Source: Cervus elaphus (lineage: Eukaryota > Chordata > Mammalia > Artiodactyla > Cervidae). Taken from it: a stretch of 64,000 bases of DNA. The position numbers and the translations under genes were made by a program. Below the pieces are notes generated by a model. It made no database searches and was not told where the DNA came from. It saw only the letters and a list, made by a program, of their open reading frames with translations. This document shows, one piece after another, positions 25,201 through 37,200 of this stretch. Location of the stretch: assembly GCF_910594005.1 (NCBI RefSeq), contig NC_057815.1:61394052-61458051 (forward strand), in the 5' to 3' direction. Each line of letters starts with the position of its first letter. Position 1 is the first letter of the stretch.

Positions 25201-28200
25201 TTGCCACCTCTCTGGCCTGTCCTGATGAGGAACAGAGGGGAGACACCAGGAAGGTACGTTTGGCCAGATGGACGCTTTTGTCCCTGCGGCTCTCCTATCC
25301 TTTTCGATGCTCAACAGAGCTTGTGGTGAGAACTATGAGGTAGCTATGAATTATATTCTGCTCACTCTGAGCTCAGATCCTAGTCTTCTGAGACCCAGAC
25401 ATAAGGCAGTTGAAACCTAAGTTAGGCGTGTCGTATACAAACTTGCCTTGGATACTTGGCGAGGTGTCCTCTTCCATGCTCTAGCAATGCCCTCAATACC
25501 CACTGGTTCCTATACATAGTCCTTAGTCCAGTGCACCATTATCAATTCGTGTGACTCGTCCACTACACTGTAAATTCTCCAAGGAATTTACTCCTATTTG
25601 CTTCTGTTAACTTAACCCTAACTGCTTAACACAGAGCCTGGCATGGTTAGTTCCATTGTAAGTGTTTGTCAAGAGAAGGTATCATCTCACATTGAGAGGA
25701 CTTACTGAGTGACACCTAGGATAAAACCATGAACAACAAGGTCCTACTGTATACCACAGGGAACTATATTCAATATCCTGGGATAAACTATAATGGAAAA
25801 TAATATTTAAAAAAGAATGTATATACATGTGTGTATGTGTATGTGTAAAACTGAGTCACTTGACTGTACAGCAGAGATTGGCACAACATTGAATTAACTA
25901 CACGTCAATAAAAATTAAACAAATAATAAAATTAGAGAGAAAAGGAGATTCTAAAAAACACTAACAACAACAATTACTACAATAGAGTATAATCTATTTA
26001 AAACCTTACCACTAGGGACATTATATCAATGCAAAGACATAGAAGAAAACAATAGAATGGGAAGGACTAGAGATCTCTTCAAAAAATCAGAGATACTAAA
26101 GGAATATTTCATGCAAAGATGGGCACAATAAAGGACTGAAACGTATGAACTTAATGCAAGCAGAAGATATTAAGAAGAGGTGGCAAGAATACACAGAAGA
26201 ACTGTACAAAAAAGATCTTCATGACCCAGATAACCACGATGGTGTGATCACTCACCTAGAGCCAGACATACTGGAATGTGAAGTCAAGTGGGCCTTAGGA
26301 AGCATCACTACGAACAAAGCTAGTGAGGTGATGGAATTCCAGTTGAGCTATTTCAAATTCTAAAAGATGATGCTGTGAAAATTCTGCACTCAATATGCCA
26401 GCAAATGTGGGAGACTCAGCAGTGGCCACAAGACTGGAAAAGGTCAGTTTTCATTCCAATCCCAAAGAAAGGCAATGCCAAAGAATATTCAAACTACCAC
26501 GCAATAGGACTCATCTCACTCTAGCTAGCAAAGTAATACTCAAAATTCTCCAAGCCAATCTTCAACAGTACGTGAACCGTGAACATCCAGATGTTCAAGC
26601 TGGATTTAGAAGAGGCAGAGGAACGAGAGATCAAATTGCCAACATCTGTTGGATCATCAAAAAAGCAAGAGAGTTCCAGAAAAAAAATCTACTTCTGCTT
26701 TATTGACTACACCAAAGCCTTTGACTGTGTGGATTTTCCACAACAAACTGTGGAAAATTCTGAAAGAGATGGGAATACCAGACCACCTTACTTGCCTCCT
26801 GAGAAATCTGTATGCAGGTCAAGAAGCAACAGTTAGAACTGGACATGGAACAACAGACTGGTTCCAAATTGGGAAAGAAGTACATCAAGGCTGCATATTT
26901 TCACCCTGCTTATTTAACTTATGCACAGAGTACATCATGTGAAATGCCAGGTTGGATGAAACACAAGTTGGAATCAAGATTGCCAGGAGAAATATCAATA
27001 ACCTCAGATATGCAGATATGCAGAAATATCAATAACCTCAGATATGACACCACCCTTATGGCAGAAAGTGAAGAAGAACCAAAGAGCCTCTTGATAAAAG
27101 TGAAAGAGGAGAGTGAAAAAGTTGACTTAAAAATCAACATTCAGAAAACTAAGATCATGGCATCTGATCCAATCACTTCATGGCAAATAGATGGGGAAAC
27201 AATGGAAACAGTGACAGACTTTATTTTTCAGGGCTCCAAAATCACTACAGATGGTGACTACAGCCATGAAATTAAAAGACTCTTGCTCCTTGAAAGAAAA
27301 GCTATGATCAACCCAGACAGCATATTAAAAAGCAGAGACAAAAAAAAAAAAAGCAGAGACATTATTTTGCCAATGACGGCCTGTATAGTCAAAGCCATGG
27401 TTTTTCCAGTGGTCATGTATGGATATGAGAGTTGGACCATAAAGAAAGCTGAGTGCTGAAGAATTGATACTTTTGAATTGTGGTGTTGGAGAAGACTCTT
27501 GAGAGTCCTTTGGACTGCAAGGAGATCAAACCAGTCCATCCTAAAGGAAATCAGTCCTGAATATTCATTGGAAGCACTGATGCTGAAGCTGAAACTCTAA
27601 TACTTTGACCACCTGATGCGAAGAACTGACTCACTAGAAAAGACCCTGATGCTGGGAAAGATTGAAGGCAGAAGGAGAAGAGGACGACAGAGGATGAGAT
27701 GGTTGGATGGCATCACTGACTTGATGGACATGAGTTTGTGTAAGCTCCGGGAACTGGTGATGGTCAGGGAAGCCTGGTGTGTTGCAGTCCATGGGGTCGC
27801 AAAGAGTCAGACACGACTGAGCGACTGAACTGAAATGAGGGGCATTATCTTTAAAGTTCTAACAGAAAAAAAAAAAAAAGTTCTAACGAGATTTTTAATG
27901 GGGCTTCTCTGATAGCTCAGTTCGTAAAGAAACACTGTAAATCAACTACACTTCAAAAAAAATAAATAATAAAAATAGAGAGAAAATGGAGATTCTTTAA
28001 AAAAAATAAACTAACAACAACAATAATAACTACAACAGAACATAATCAGTATACATTTTTAAAACCTTACCACTAGGGGCAATATCTTTAAAGTTCTAAG
28101 GAGAACTTTTAAAAACTTAGAATTCCATATCTAGCCACAGTATCACTGAAGTTTGAAGATGAATAAAGACATTTTTAGATATACAAAGACTCTAAAAATT

Positions 28201-31200
28201 TACCATCCATAGATTCTCTCTGGAAAAAAAAAAGAGTTAATTTCTGACAGAAGAAAATGAATATAAGAAGATAAAGTGGCCTACAAGAAGTTGTAATGAG
28301 CAAAAAAAATAAAACCAAAAAATTGTGAAATATATTGTTAATTCTAAATGAGAAGCCATAAACCAAAAATGTTTGTAACAATGTAGGACTAAAATTCCAG
28401 GAGATATCCAAAAAAGCATAATGAGAAGGGTGGAGGGTAGGGAGAGGAGAAAAAGAAAATTAGAAGCATGCCAAGGTTTTATTCTGCTTGGGAGAAAGAT
28501 ATAGATACAAACTCAACTTGGCATTCATTCAGTCAACAAATATTCACTGGGCACCTACTGTATGTCATACACTACAATAAGTAATAGAAACATACTAGTT
28601 AATGAAACAGATAAAAATTCCTACCATCTTGTTGGAATACCTACAATAAACATAATAAATAGTAAATTTATATTGTATGCAAAAATTATGAGAGCTGTGA
28701 AAAAAAAACAGCAGGAAACAAGAAATCAGGAGTGCTGGTTAGGGAACTTCCCTGGAGGTCCAGTGATTAAGAATTTGCCTTACAATTCAGGGATGCAGGT
28801 TTGAGCCCTGGTCAGGGAAGTAAGATCTCACATGCCAAGGAACAGTTAAGCCCATGCCTCAACTACTCAAGGAGGGAAGGAGGAAGGAAGGAAGGAAATG
28901 GGTTTGTACCAGTAATGCAAAGGTAGTCTAACACTGACAATTTACCATATTAACAGACTGAAGGAGAAAAATTACATGATCATCTAAATAGAAGAAGAAA
29001 AAAAAAATCATTGGACAAAATTCAATACCCATTCATGAAAAAACCTCTTAACAAACTAGGAGTTGATGGAAACTTCCTTAAAAATTGATGAGTGCCTAAA
29101 ACACTCACATATAATATCATTATTTGTTTCTAATCTATCTGAGTGATTCAATAATGCTACATTTTAATGGACAGCAGCATGCTTTTATTTAGCACAGATT
29201 ATAAGCTTGGTTCTGTAACAGTTCAGTTGCCAGCTGTGATGATCACTGATTCTGCCTTACTGCCCTTGCACCCCACCTTTGGGGTGACTGCCAACAGGGA
29301 CTGGTTCCATTCCACTCCACATAGCAGCACAGGAAGTGGCAAGTGTTACATTTGCTTGTCCTTTCATTTTTTCAATGGTGATTTTTAAAAAGTTAATTTT
29401 AATATCAGTTCAGTTCAGTTCAGTCGCTCAGTCGTGTCCGACTCTTTGCAACCCCATGAATCGCAGCATGCCAGGCCTCCCTGTCCATCACTAACTCCCG
29501 GAGTTTACCCAATATCATGTTCATCGAGTTGGTGATGCCTTCCAGCCATCTCATCCTCTGTCATCCCCTTCTCCTCCTGCCCCCAGTCCCTCCCAGCATC
29601 AGGGTCTTTTCCAATGAGTCAACTCTTTGCATGAGGTGGCCAAAGTATTGGAGTTTCAGCTTCAGCATCAGTCCTTCCAATGAACACCCAGGACTGATCT
29701 CCTTTAGGATGGACTGGTTGGATCTCATATAGACATGTTGTTTTTTATGGCTTTTAATTTTTCTGTTTTAAGAAACCCTGGGATGATAAAAATATTATCT
29801 CATGTTACCTTCTGAAAGCTTTTTTTTTTTCATTTATTTTTATTAGTTGGAGGCTAATTATTTTACAATATTGAAGTGGGTTTTTGTCATACATTGACAT
29901 GAATCAGCCATGGAGTTACATGTATTCCCCATCCCAATCCCCCCTCCCACCTCCCTCTCCACCCGATTCCTCTGGGTCTTCCCAGTGCACCAGGCCGGAG
30001 CACTTGTCTCACGCATCCCACCTGGGCTGGTGATCTGTTTCACTATAGATAATACACATGTTTCGATGCTGTTCTCTCGAAATATCCCACCCTCGCCTTC
30101 TCCCACAGAGTCCAAAAGTCTGTTCTGTACATCTGTGTCTCTTTATCTGTTTTGCATATAGGGTTATCATTACCATCTTTCTAAATTCCATATATATGTG
30201 TTAGTATGCTGTAATGTTCTTTATCTTTCTGACTTACTTCACTCTGTATAATGGGCTCCAGTTTCATCCATCTCATAAGAGACACATGCACCCCAATGTT
30301 CATTGCAGCACTGTTTATAATAGCCAGGACATGGAAGCAACCTAGATGCCCATCAGCAGATGAATGGATAAGGAAGCTGTGGTACATTACACCATGGAAT
30401 ATTACTCAGCCATTAAAAAGAATTCATTTGAATCAGTTCTAATGAGATGGATGAAACTGAAAGCTTTTTAAATTTTCTTTTTGCATTTACTTTTAACCAC
30501 CATGAATTAATTTTTGTGTATGGTATAGCAACTATCAGAAAACAGCAATGCTTTAAAATACCATTTATAATAGCAACAAAAAATGTCTAGTATCTAGCAA
30601 TAAATCTAATGAACAAATCTAATGATAAATATGTTCAAGACATCTACAGGAAACCTCCAAAATCCTGTCAAAAGTAATTAAAGAAATCAAAATAAATCAA
30701 TAGATTCATATCATGGATTAGGAAACTAAATATTGTTAGGATATCAATTCTCCCCCAAATTGATCTATAGATTTAAAGCAGACATGCTGAATCCGCCTGC
30801 AATGCAGGAGATGTGGGTTCAATCCCTGGGTCCGGAAGATCCCCTGGAGTAGGAAATGTCAACCTCCTTCAGTATTCTTGCCTAGAAAATCCCCTGGACA
30901 GAGAAGCCTGGTGGGCTACAGTTCATAAGAGTCCCAAAGGGTCGGACACGACTGAGAGGCTGAGCAGGCACGCACGGGGGTGTGTACCACAGACGTCAAG
31001 TCAGCACAAGAAGGAAGGACCCCATGACTGGATGCTTCTATCAGCCACGGAGGCCTATCAAAAGCTCAAGAGAGGTTCTGAAGCCCAGAAACACCTAAGA
31101 TCAGGATCCCAACTTTCAAATTCTCTAACTGCTCCTGGCACGAATGTTCCTTCTTGACTCCGCTCAAGCCTTTAGGAAAAGACTGAATCTAAGTCTCTGC

Positions 31201-34200
31201 CTATTTGTTACTAATCCATTCACTTAGAGTACAGGCTGCTGCTGGTAAACAGGACAAAGACTCTGAGCCCACTGCAGAGTCCAGAACATACAGGGAAGCT
31301 TAAGCCAAGAGATAGCTGAAACCCTGGTGTGTTCAGCGTGGAGAGAAATCTCACCATAAATGGGAGCCTCTTACCAGATGAAGGATGGACGTGCAGAGAC
31401 GCAGGCAGCGATGGAGCAGCCGCAGGGCCTTGTGGTTCTCCTTGGCTAGAGCCCGCCGCAGGTCCAGCAGCTCGTAGCACTGATCTGCTTCGTGGGGCAG
31501 CCAGGACACAGAGTGCAGCTCCTGCAGAAGTCTGGAATCAGGGCTAAACTGGTCAGAGCTGGTGACTCTGCCCTCCTTCCTTGGACTCTTTTGACTTATT
31601 CCTAGCCCAGCTCACCCCAGAATAAGCAAAGGCTTAGAGACAGCATAATGTTCCCAGAGACCGACAGTGACAGCCTCCTCTTGAGGGTTCTTTGGAAGAG
31701 GTTAAGCCCAGGGTGTTGCTGGCTGTGGAATTCTTTGGCAAAGGTTTGGGGTATGCACAAATGTTTACACTGGGTAACCCTTTCTGCCAAGAAAGAAGGT
31801 CAAAGAGATCCTAGGGTCTGACTAGAGGAGAGACTGCAGAGGCTTCTTCCTTGGAATAAGGAAAGCCATGGGTCTTTACAGTCTAGATGGACAGGCAGGT
31901 TTTAGAATCAAAGGTGAGGAACCTCCAACTTCCCTATGGGTTGACCATCCCTGAAGAAACCCACTTCTGTTATCTATTCCCCCCACAACCACCCTGAAAA
32001 ATCTACATTTCAAAATATCCTTGAAAAAATGGGCTCCCTGATAAACAGAGGATGATCACATGGGTATCATTTACTCAGTTCCTACTGAGGCACTGAACAT
32101 GGTACTTTATATTCACTATCTCATTTAATTCTCACTGCTGGTTCGTTGAGTAAAGATAGTGAAAGTAAGTTAAAGTGAAAGTCACTCAGTAATGTCTGAC
32201 TCTTTGCAACCCCATGGACTTCTCCAGACCAGAATACTGGAGTGGGTAGCCTTTCCCTTCTCCAGGGGATCTTTCCAACCTAGGGATCGAACCCAGTCCT
32301 GCCTCACTGCAGGCAGATTCTTTACCAGCTGAGCCACAAGGGAAGCCCAAGAATACTGGAGTGGGTAGCCTATCCCTTCTCTAGCAGATCTTCTCAGCCC
32401 AGGAATAGAACTGGGGTCTCCTGCACTGCAGGCAGATTCTTTACCAACTGAGCTATCAGGGAAGCCATCAAGTAAAGAATCTGCCTGCAAAGCAGGAGAC
32501 TTGGGAGATGCTGGTTTGATCCCTGGGTCAGGAAGCTCCCCTGGAGAAGGAAATGGAAACTTACTCTAGTATTCTTGCCTGGAAAATCCCATGGACAGAG
32601 GAGCCTGGCAGGCTACAGTCCAAAGGGTTGCAAAGAGTTGGTTATGGCTGTGACTTTTTTTTTTTTTAACAGCTGTGAGTAGCAAAAATCTTCTTTTGTT
32701 TTCAGATCAGGAAACTGGGGCTCAAAGAGTAAGGTCTCTTGCTAGTGTTTAGGACTTAAATTCGGATCTGTGCAGCCAATTATGCCATGATGACTAAGCT
32801 CAACTGGAGAAAATCTAGAGCTGAGGTTATGAACTGGTAGCACATGGGCCAAATTCAGAATGAAAGGGTTTTTGTATGTACCACTAAGAGTTGGCCAGCA
32901 CAGTGTTTTAATAAAACTTTTTGGTGTTTTAATAAAAATTAAAAGATAACTAGATAAAATTAAGAGATTTTACAATAAAATGTGGATTCCTAGGTCATCC
33001 TGAAAAAAATAATGTGGCTGACATGTTGGATCCATATTCCTAATGGTAAGAATCGATTGGAACTGAATAGTGACTGTCCTTTTTAGGTGCAATCCCCAAG
33101 CTTACTGCAGTCCCATGCTCCCTAATGTCTTGAATCCAGCCCACTGTGTTTCTTCCACAGCTCTTCCTTGGGCCCTGCAGGCCTCTGAGCTTGCAACTCC
33201 TATTACAGAAGATAACTGCAATAGTTGAGGAGTGTGCAGAGAAAGTAAGAAAGAACTGAAAACAGGAGAAACTAAGTTTTTCTTAAAAAATAAAAAGAGA
33301 ATTCAAGTAATACCATGGTAAGAGCAGAGTTTCAAATACCTACATTACATCCTCAGATTTGATATTTAATAACTGGACAATCTGGAGAAAGTTGATATGA
33401 AAATTTATTAATACATAGATCTGTTCAGAATATATTTTTCAGAGGAAAAAACTGGTTACATAACAATTATGTGAAGTATGATTGCATTTGTTAATATGAT
33501 GGGAAAAAAGACTCTAAGAATATGTGACAAAATGTCATGGTTATCTATAGATGGTGAGACTGAAGAGTTTTTCATTTGTGCTCTTTTTGTATTTTCCAAA
33601 TCTTCTAAAATGATTGTGTAGGTTACTGCTTGTAAAATAATTTTCAGAAGTCCACTGCAGAGACTTCCCTGGTGGTCCAGCGGCTAAGAACTCTGTGTTC
33701 CTAATGCAGTGGGGTTGGATTCAATCCATAGTCAGGGAACTAGATCCCATATGCCTCAACTAAGACCCAGAGAAGCCAAACAAATAAATTTTTTTTTAAG
33801 TCCATAGAAGTAAAAAAAAAAAAAGTCCATAGAAGTTGTGCCTTGAAGACCTCACCTGTTGATATGAAGCAGCCCAGCTCCAAAGTGGGGGACAGCCAGG
33901 AGCAGGTGTTTCTCTAGGAAAGACCGATGCTGGTGCAACCTCTGCAGCTTCACACCCTTCTTCCAGCTACAAACCAGAGGGAAGTGATGTGTACTGTGGC
34001 TCTTTGTGATGCCTCTTCCCAAACCCCATACCCACCATCACCTACCTGGCTAAGGCCTTGCGTAAGAGGCAATACTTGAAGAACGGTATGAGTTGGAGCT
34101 GTTGCCAGAGGACAGAGTGGTGATGCCAGGTTCCCAGCGTCATTGCCTCACTGCCCTCCACGGGATGCACGTGCAGGATCCCGAAGGGAGAGAAGATGTA

Positions 34201-37200
34201 GTGCTCAGGGTTCACCTTGTTGGGTGGCACCACCATCAGGCTGTAAGGCCTTTAAACCAGAGCACAGATCAGTGGGGGCCTTGGGAGTTTGTGCAGACTC
34301 CAGGGAGGGACAAAAGAAGGACAGAAAGGGAGAACAAGGAGGCAGAAAGGAAGGCAGAAGACAGTGGGAAGAGGGGAAAGAGAGCAGAATGATCTTCAAA
34401 CCAGAAAGATGCGATATTAAGAAGAAAAAGGAAGCCAAAAACAGGTGGGAAGAAAGAAAAAGGCTCTTAGCCAGTTCCAAGAAGTTCATATCTCCAGACG
34501 CAGAGAACATACATCCCATCAACTCTAAGATGCTATCAATTGTAAGCTGCAGCATTCTTTCATGAAACACTAAAAGAAAAAATGCTGTCAATATGATACG
34601 TCACCAATTTGTAAGATGCATGACAATTTCAGAAATGTTGAAATGTGAAAAGAAATGTACATCTTAGAAATGATAAAATATGTATATCCAACATGCTGAA
34701 ATAACATGCAGAGATAATCAGGGAAGGCTGTTTGGAGTAACTGAGAATGGGGGAAAGCAAGGGTAACTAGAACACTAGACACAGGCCAATAAAGAGGAAA
34801 ACTGCCATCTAGTGAACCAGATAAATTCCTCCAGAGCCATCTTATAATCCTAGTAAGTTGTCTTATTTCAGGAAAATGCTCCCATATCCCACATTAAATA
34901 CACTCTATATGTAAGTATATAACATATAAATTATGTGCTATATCTAGTTGAGGTAAAATAGTTGCCATAATGCCATGCTTGGGCACATTTAATAAGGCAT
35001 TTATTAATTTTTATCCTGCAGTTTTCTTTTCATAACTTGGAGTCAGTAATATTTTTAAGCACTAAAAAAATTTTTTAGCCCTTTAAAAGCTGTGTGTCCC
35101 AAATCCAATGCATATAATGCCTAAAATGTAAAACCACCCTCCTCTCTCTCTCTGTCTCTCTCTCTCTCTCTCTCTGTCTCTCTCCCATCACTCCCCCCAT
35201 ACATTATTAAGCAAATGACTCAAGGGCATATACATAAGTATCAGTATAAACTCAGTAAGTCAAATCATATAAAAACTTTATTTCATTTCTGACAAAGTGA
35301 CTAGATCTTCTCAAGTATACTATTATCCCCAAATTATAGATGAGAAAACTGAACAAAGAGAAGTCATAAGTTTGCACAAGGCAGTTAAGGAAAGAATTTT
35401 TGTTGTTTAGCTGCTAAGTTGTGTCCAACTCTTATGCGACACCATGGACTGTGGCCCACCAAGCTCCTCTGTCAATGGGATTTCCCAGGCAAGACTACTG
35501 GAGTGGTTTGCTATTTCCTTCTCCAGGGGATCTTCCCCACCCAGGGATTGAACCTGCATCTCCTGCATTGGCAGGCAGACTCTTTACCACTGAGCCACCA
35601 GGGAAGCCCAGGATTTATTTTATTTTATTATTTTGTTGTTGTTTTGATATTTTTTTTTTATTAGTTGGAGGCTAATTACTTCACAACATTTCAGTGGGTT
35701 TTGTCATACATTGACATGAATCAGCCATGGAGTTACATGTATTCCCCATCCCGATCCCCCCTCCCACCTCCCTCTCCACCCGATTCCTCTGGGTCTTCCC
35801 AGTGCATCAGGCCCGAGCACTTGTCTCATGCATCCCACCTGGAAGCCCAGGATTTAAAAATCAAATCTACCTGACTGAAGCCCCCCTCTCTTAACCACTG
35901 GGTTATGCAGCATCCCGCAGGATAGCTACCTATCCTAACTGAGGCCTGACTTCCCAAGGGGATGCTCCTTCCCCTGTGGCCTTCTTAATGGAGGCTATTC
36001 TTCCTGCACAGGGCAGGAGTCAGGGAGAGCTGAGCAAAGATCCTAAGGAAGTGAAGGAATATATTCTTCCCTGAGTATAAATCAACCAGTCCATCCTAAA
36101 GGAGATCAGCCCTGGGTGTTCATTGGAAGGACTGATGCTGAAGCTGAAACTCCAATACTTTGGCCACCTCATGTGAGGAGTTGGCTCATTGGAAAAGACC
36201 CTGATGCTGGGAGGGACTGGGGGCAGGAGGAGAAGGGGACGACAGAGGATGAGATGGCTGGATGGGCATGAGTTTGAGTAAACTCCGGGAGTTGGTGATG
36301 GACAGGGAGGCCTGGCGTGCTGCGATTCATGGGGTCTCAAAGAGTCAGACATGACTGAACGACTGAACTGAACTGAACAGAAGTATAAATCAATATCTAG
36401 GACAGGAGGTTCCCTGGTAGCCTAGAGATTAGGATTTCTGGTTTTCACTGCTGTGGCCCAGGTTCAATCCCTGGCCTGGGAACTGAGATCCTTGTAAGCA
36501 TAGCAAGCTAGGAAAAATACAAGCAAACTTTGATAATTGCAAATACACTGAAAGAAAACCTCAAAGTGAAACAAAAAACGCCAGGTTTCCAGTTTTACTG
36601 ATGGTGCACTAGAAATATGGACCAACATTCCCCTTGAGAACAACTAGAAAAACTGGGCAAAGTACCCAGATAAAACATGAAAATCATCAGAGAACCCACA
36701 AATTGAATCCCCTGGGCTTCCAGATGGGACTCTGGTTACAACACAGGTTGAACCAGAAAACACCTCCCTCCTTGGTGTGGGCCCCCAGCTCTTTTGTTTT
36801 AAAACCAAATCTGCTTTAAACCCACTTCTGCTCTTTAGTTTTCTGAGTCTGAAGAAAGCTCAGCTTTCTTTCTTCTATCTTTCAGGAGCATATAGTAAAA
36901 CTGACACACCACTGCCTCTACTGGAATCTCTGGAGAAAAGCAGCAACAAGTGAAAAACTCACTTCACTGTGTTCCTTTCTGGGCAGATGTGGGCCCTGTA
37001 ATTATTCACTGCTTTTTTAGTTCTCTTGCTCATGGTTTCTTGTTTCTCTCTGTGCCTAATTATCTTTGATTATGTTGCTTCTCTGACTATGACTGAGCTG
37101 ATAGTTGAAAGCCCTAAGCTTGTCATTTTCTTTCTATAGGCTCTCCACCATTGTCAGCCGGGCTCCCACCCCACATTGCTGCCATTACATCACTACTGCT

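Larger units (their letters stand above)
25887..28085. repeat. direct duplication of about 150 bp around the BovB insertion
   Basis: 25,887-26,022 and 27,932-28,085 are copies of the same intronic sequence (shared stretches such as CTAACAACAACAAT and AAAACCTTACCACTAGGG). Confidence 0.7.
28080..30780 (+). mobile_element. old L1 fragments (plus sense), dissected by later insertions
   Basis: L1 ORF2-like pieces at about 28,080-28,420, 28,900-29,082 (AAAATTCAATACCCATTCATG) and 30,535-30,780, separated by CHR, BovA2 and young L1 insertions. Confidence 0.6.

Noticed and set aside
26812..27459. 215-codon open frame as a possible host gene
   Set aside because: It is a piece of decayed BovB reverse transcriptase; the catalytic YADD is missing.
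34143..34565. 140-codon plus-strand open frame rich in Glu, Lys and Arg
   Set aside because: Follows from a polypurine tract and the antisense of DNHD1 exon 6.
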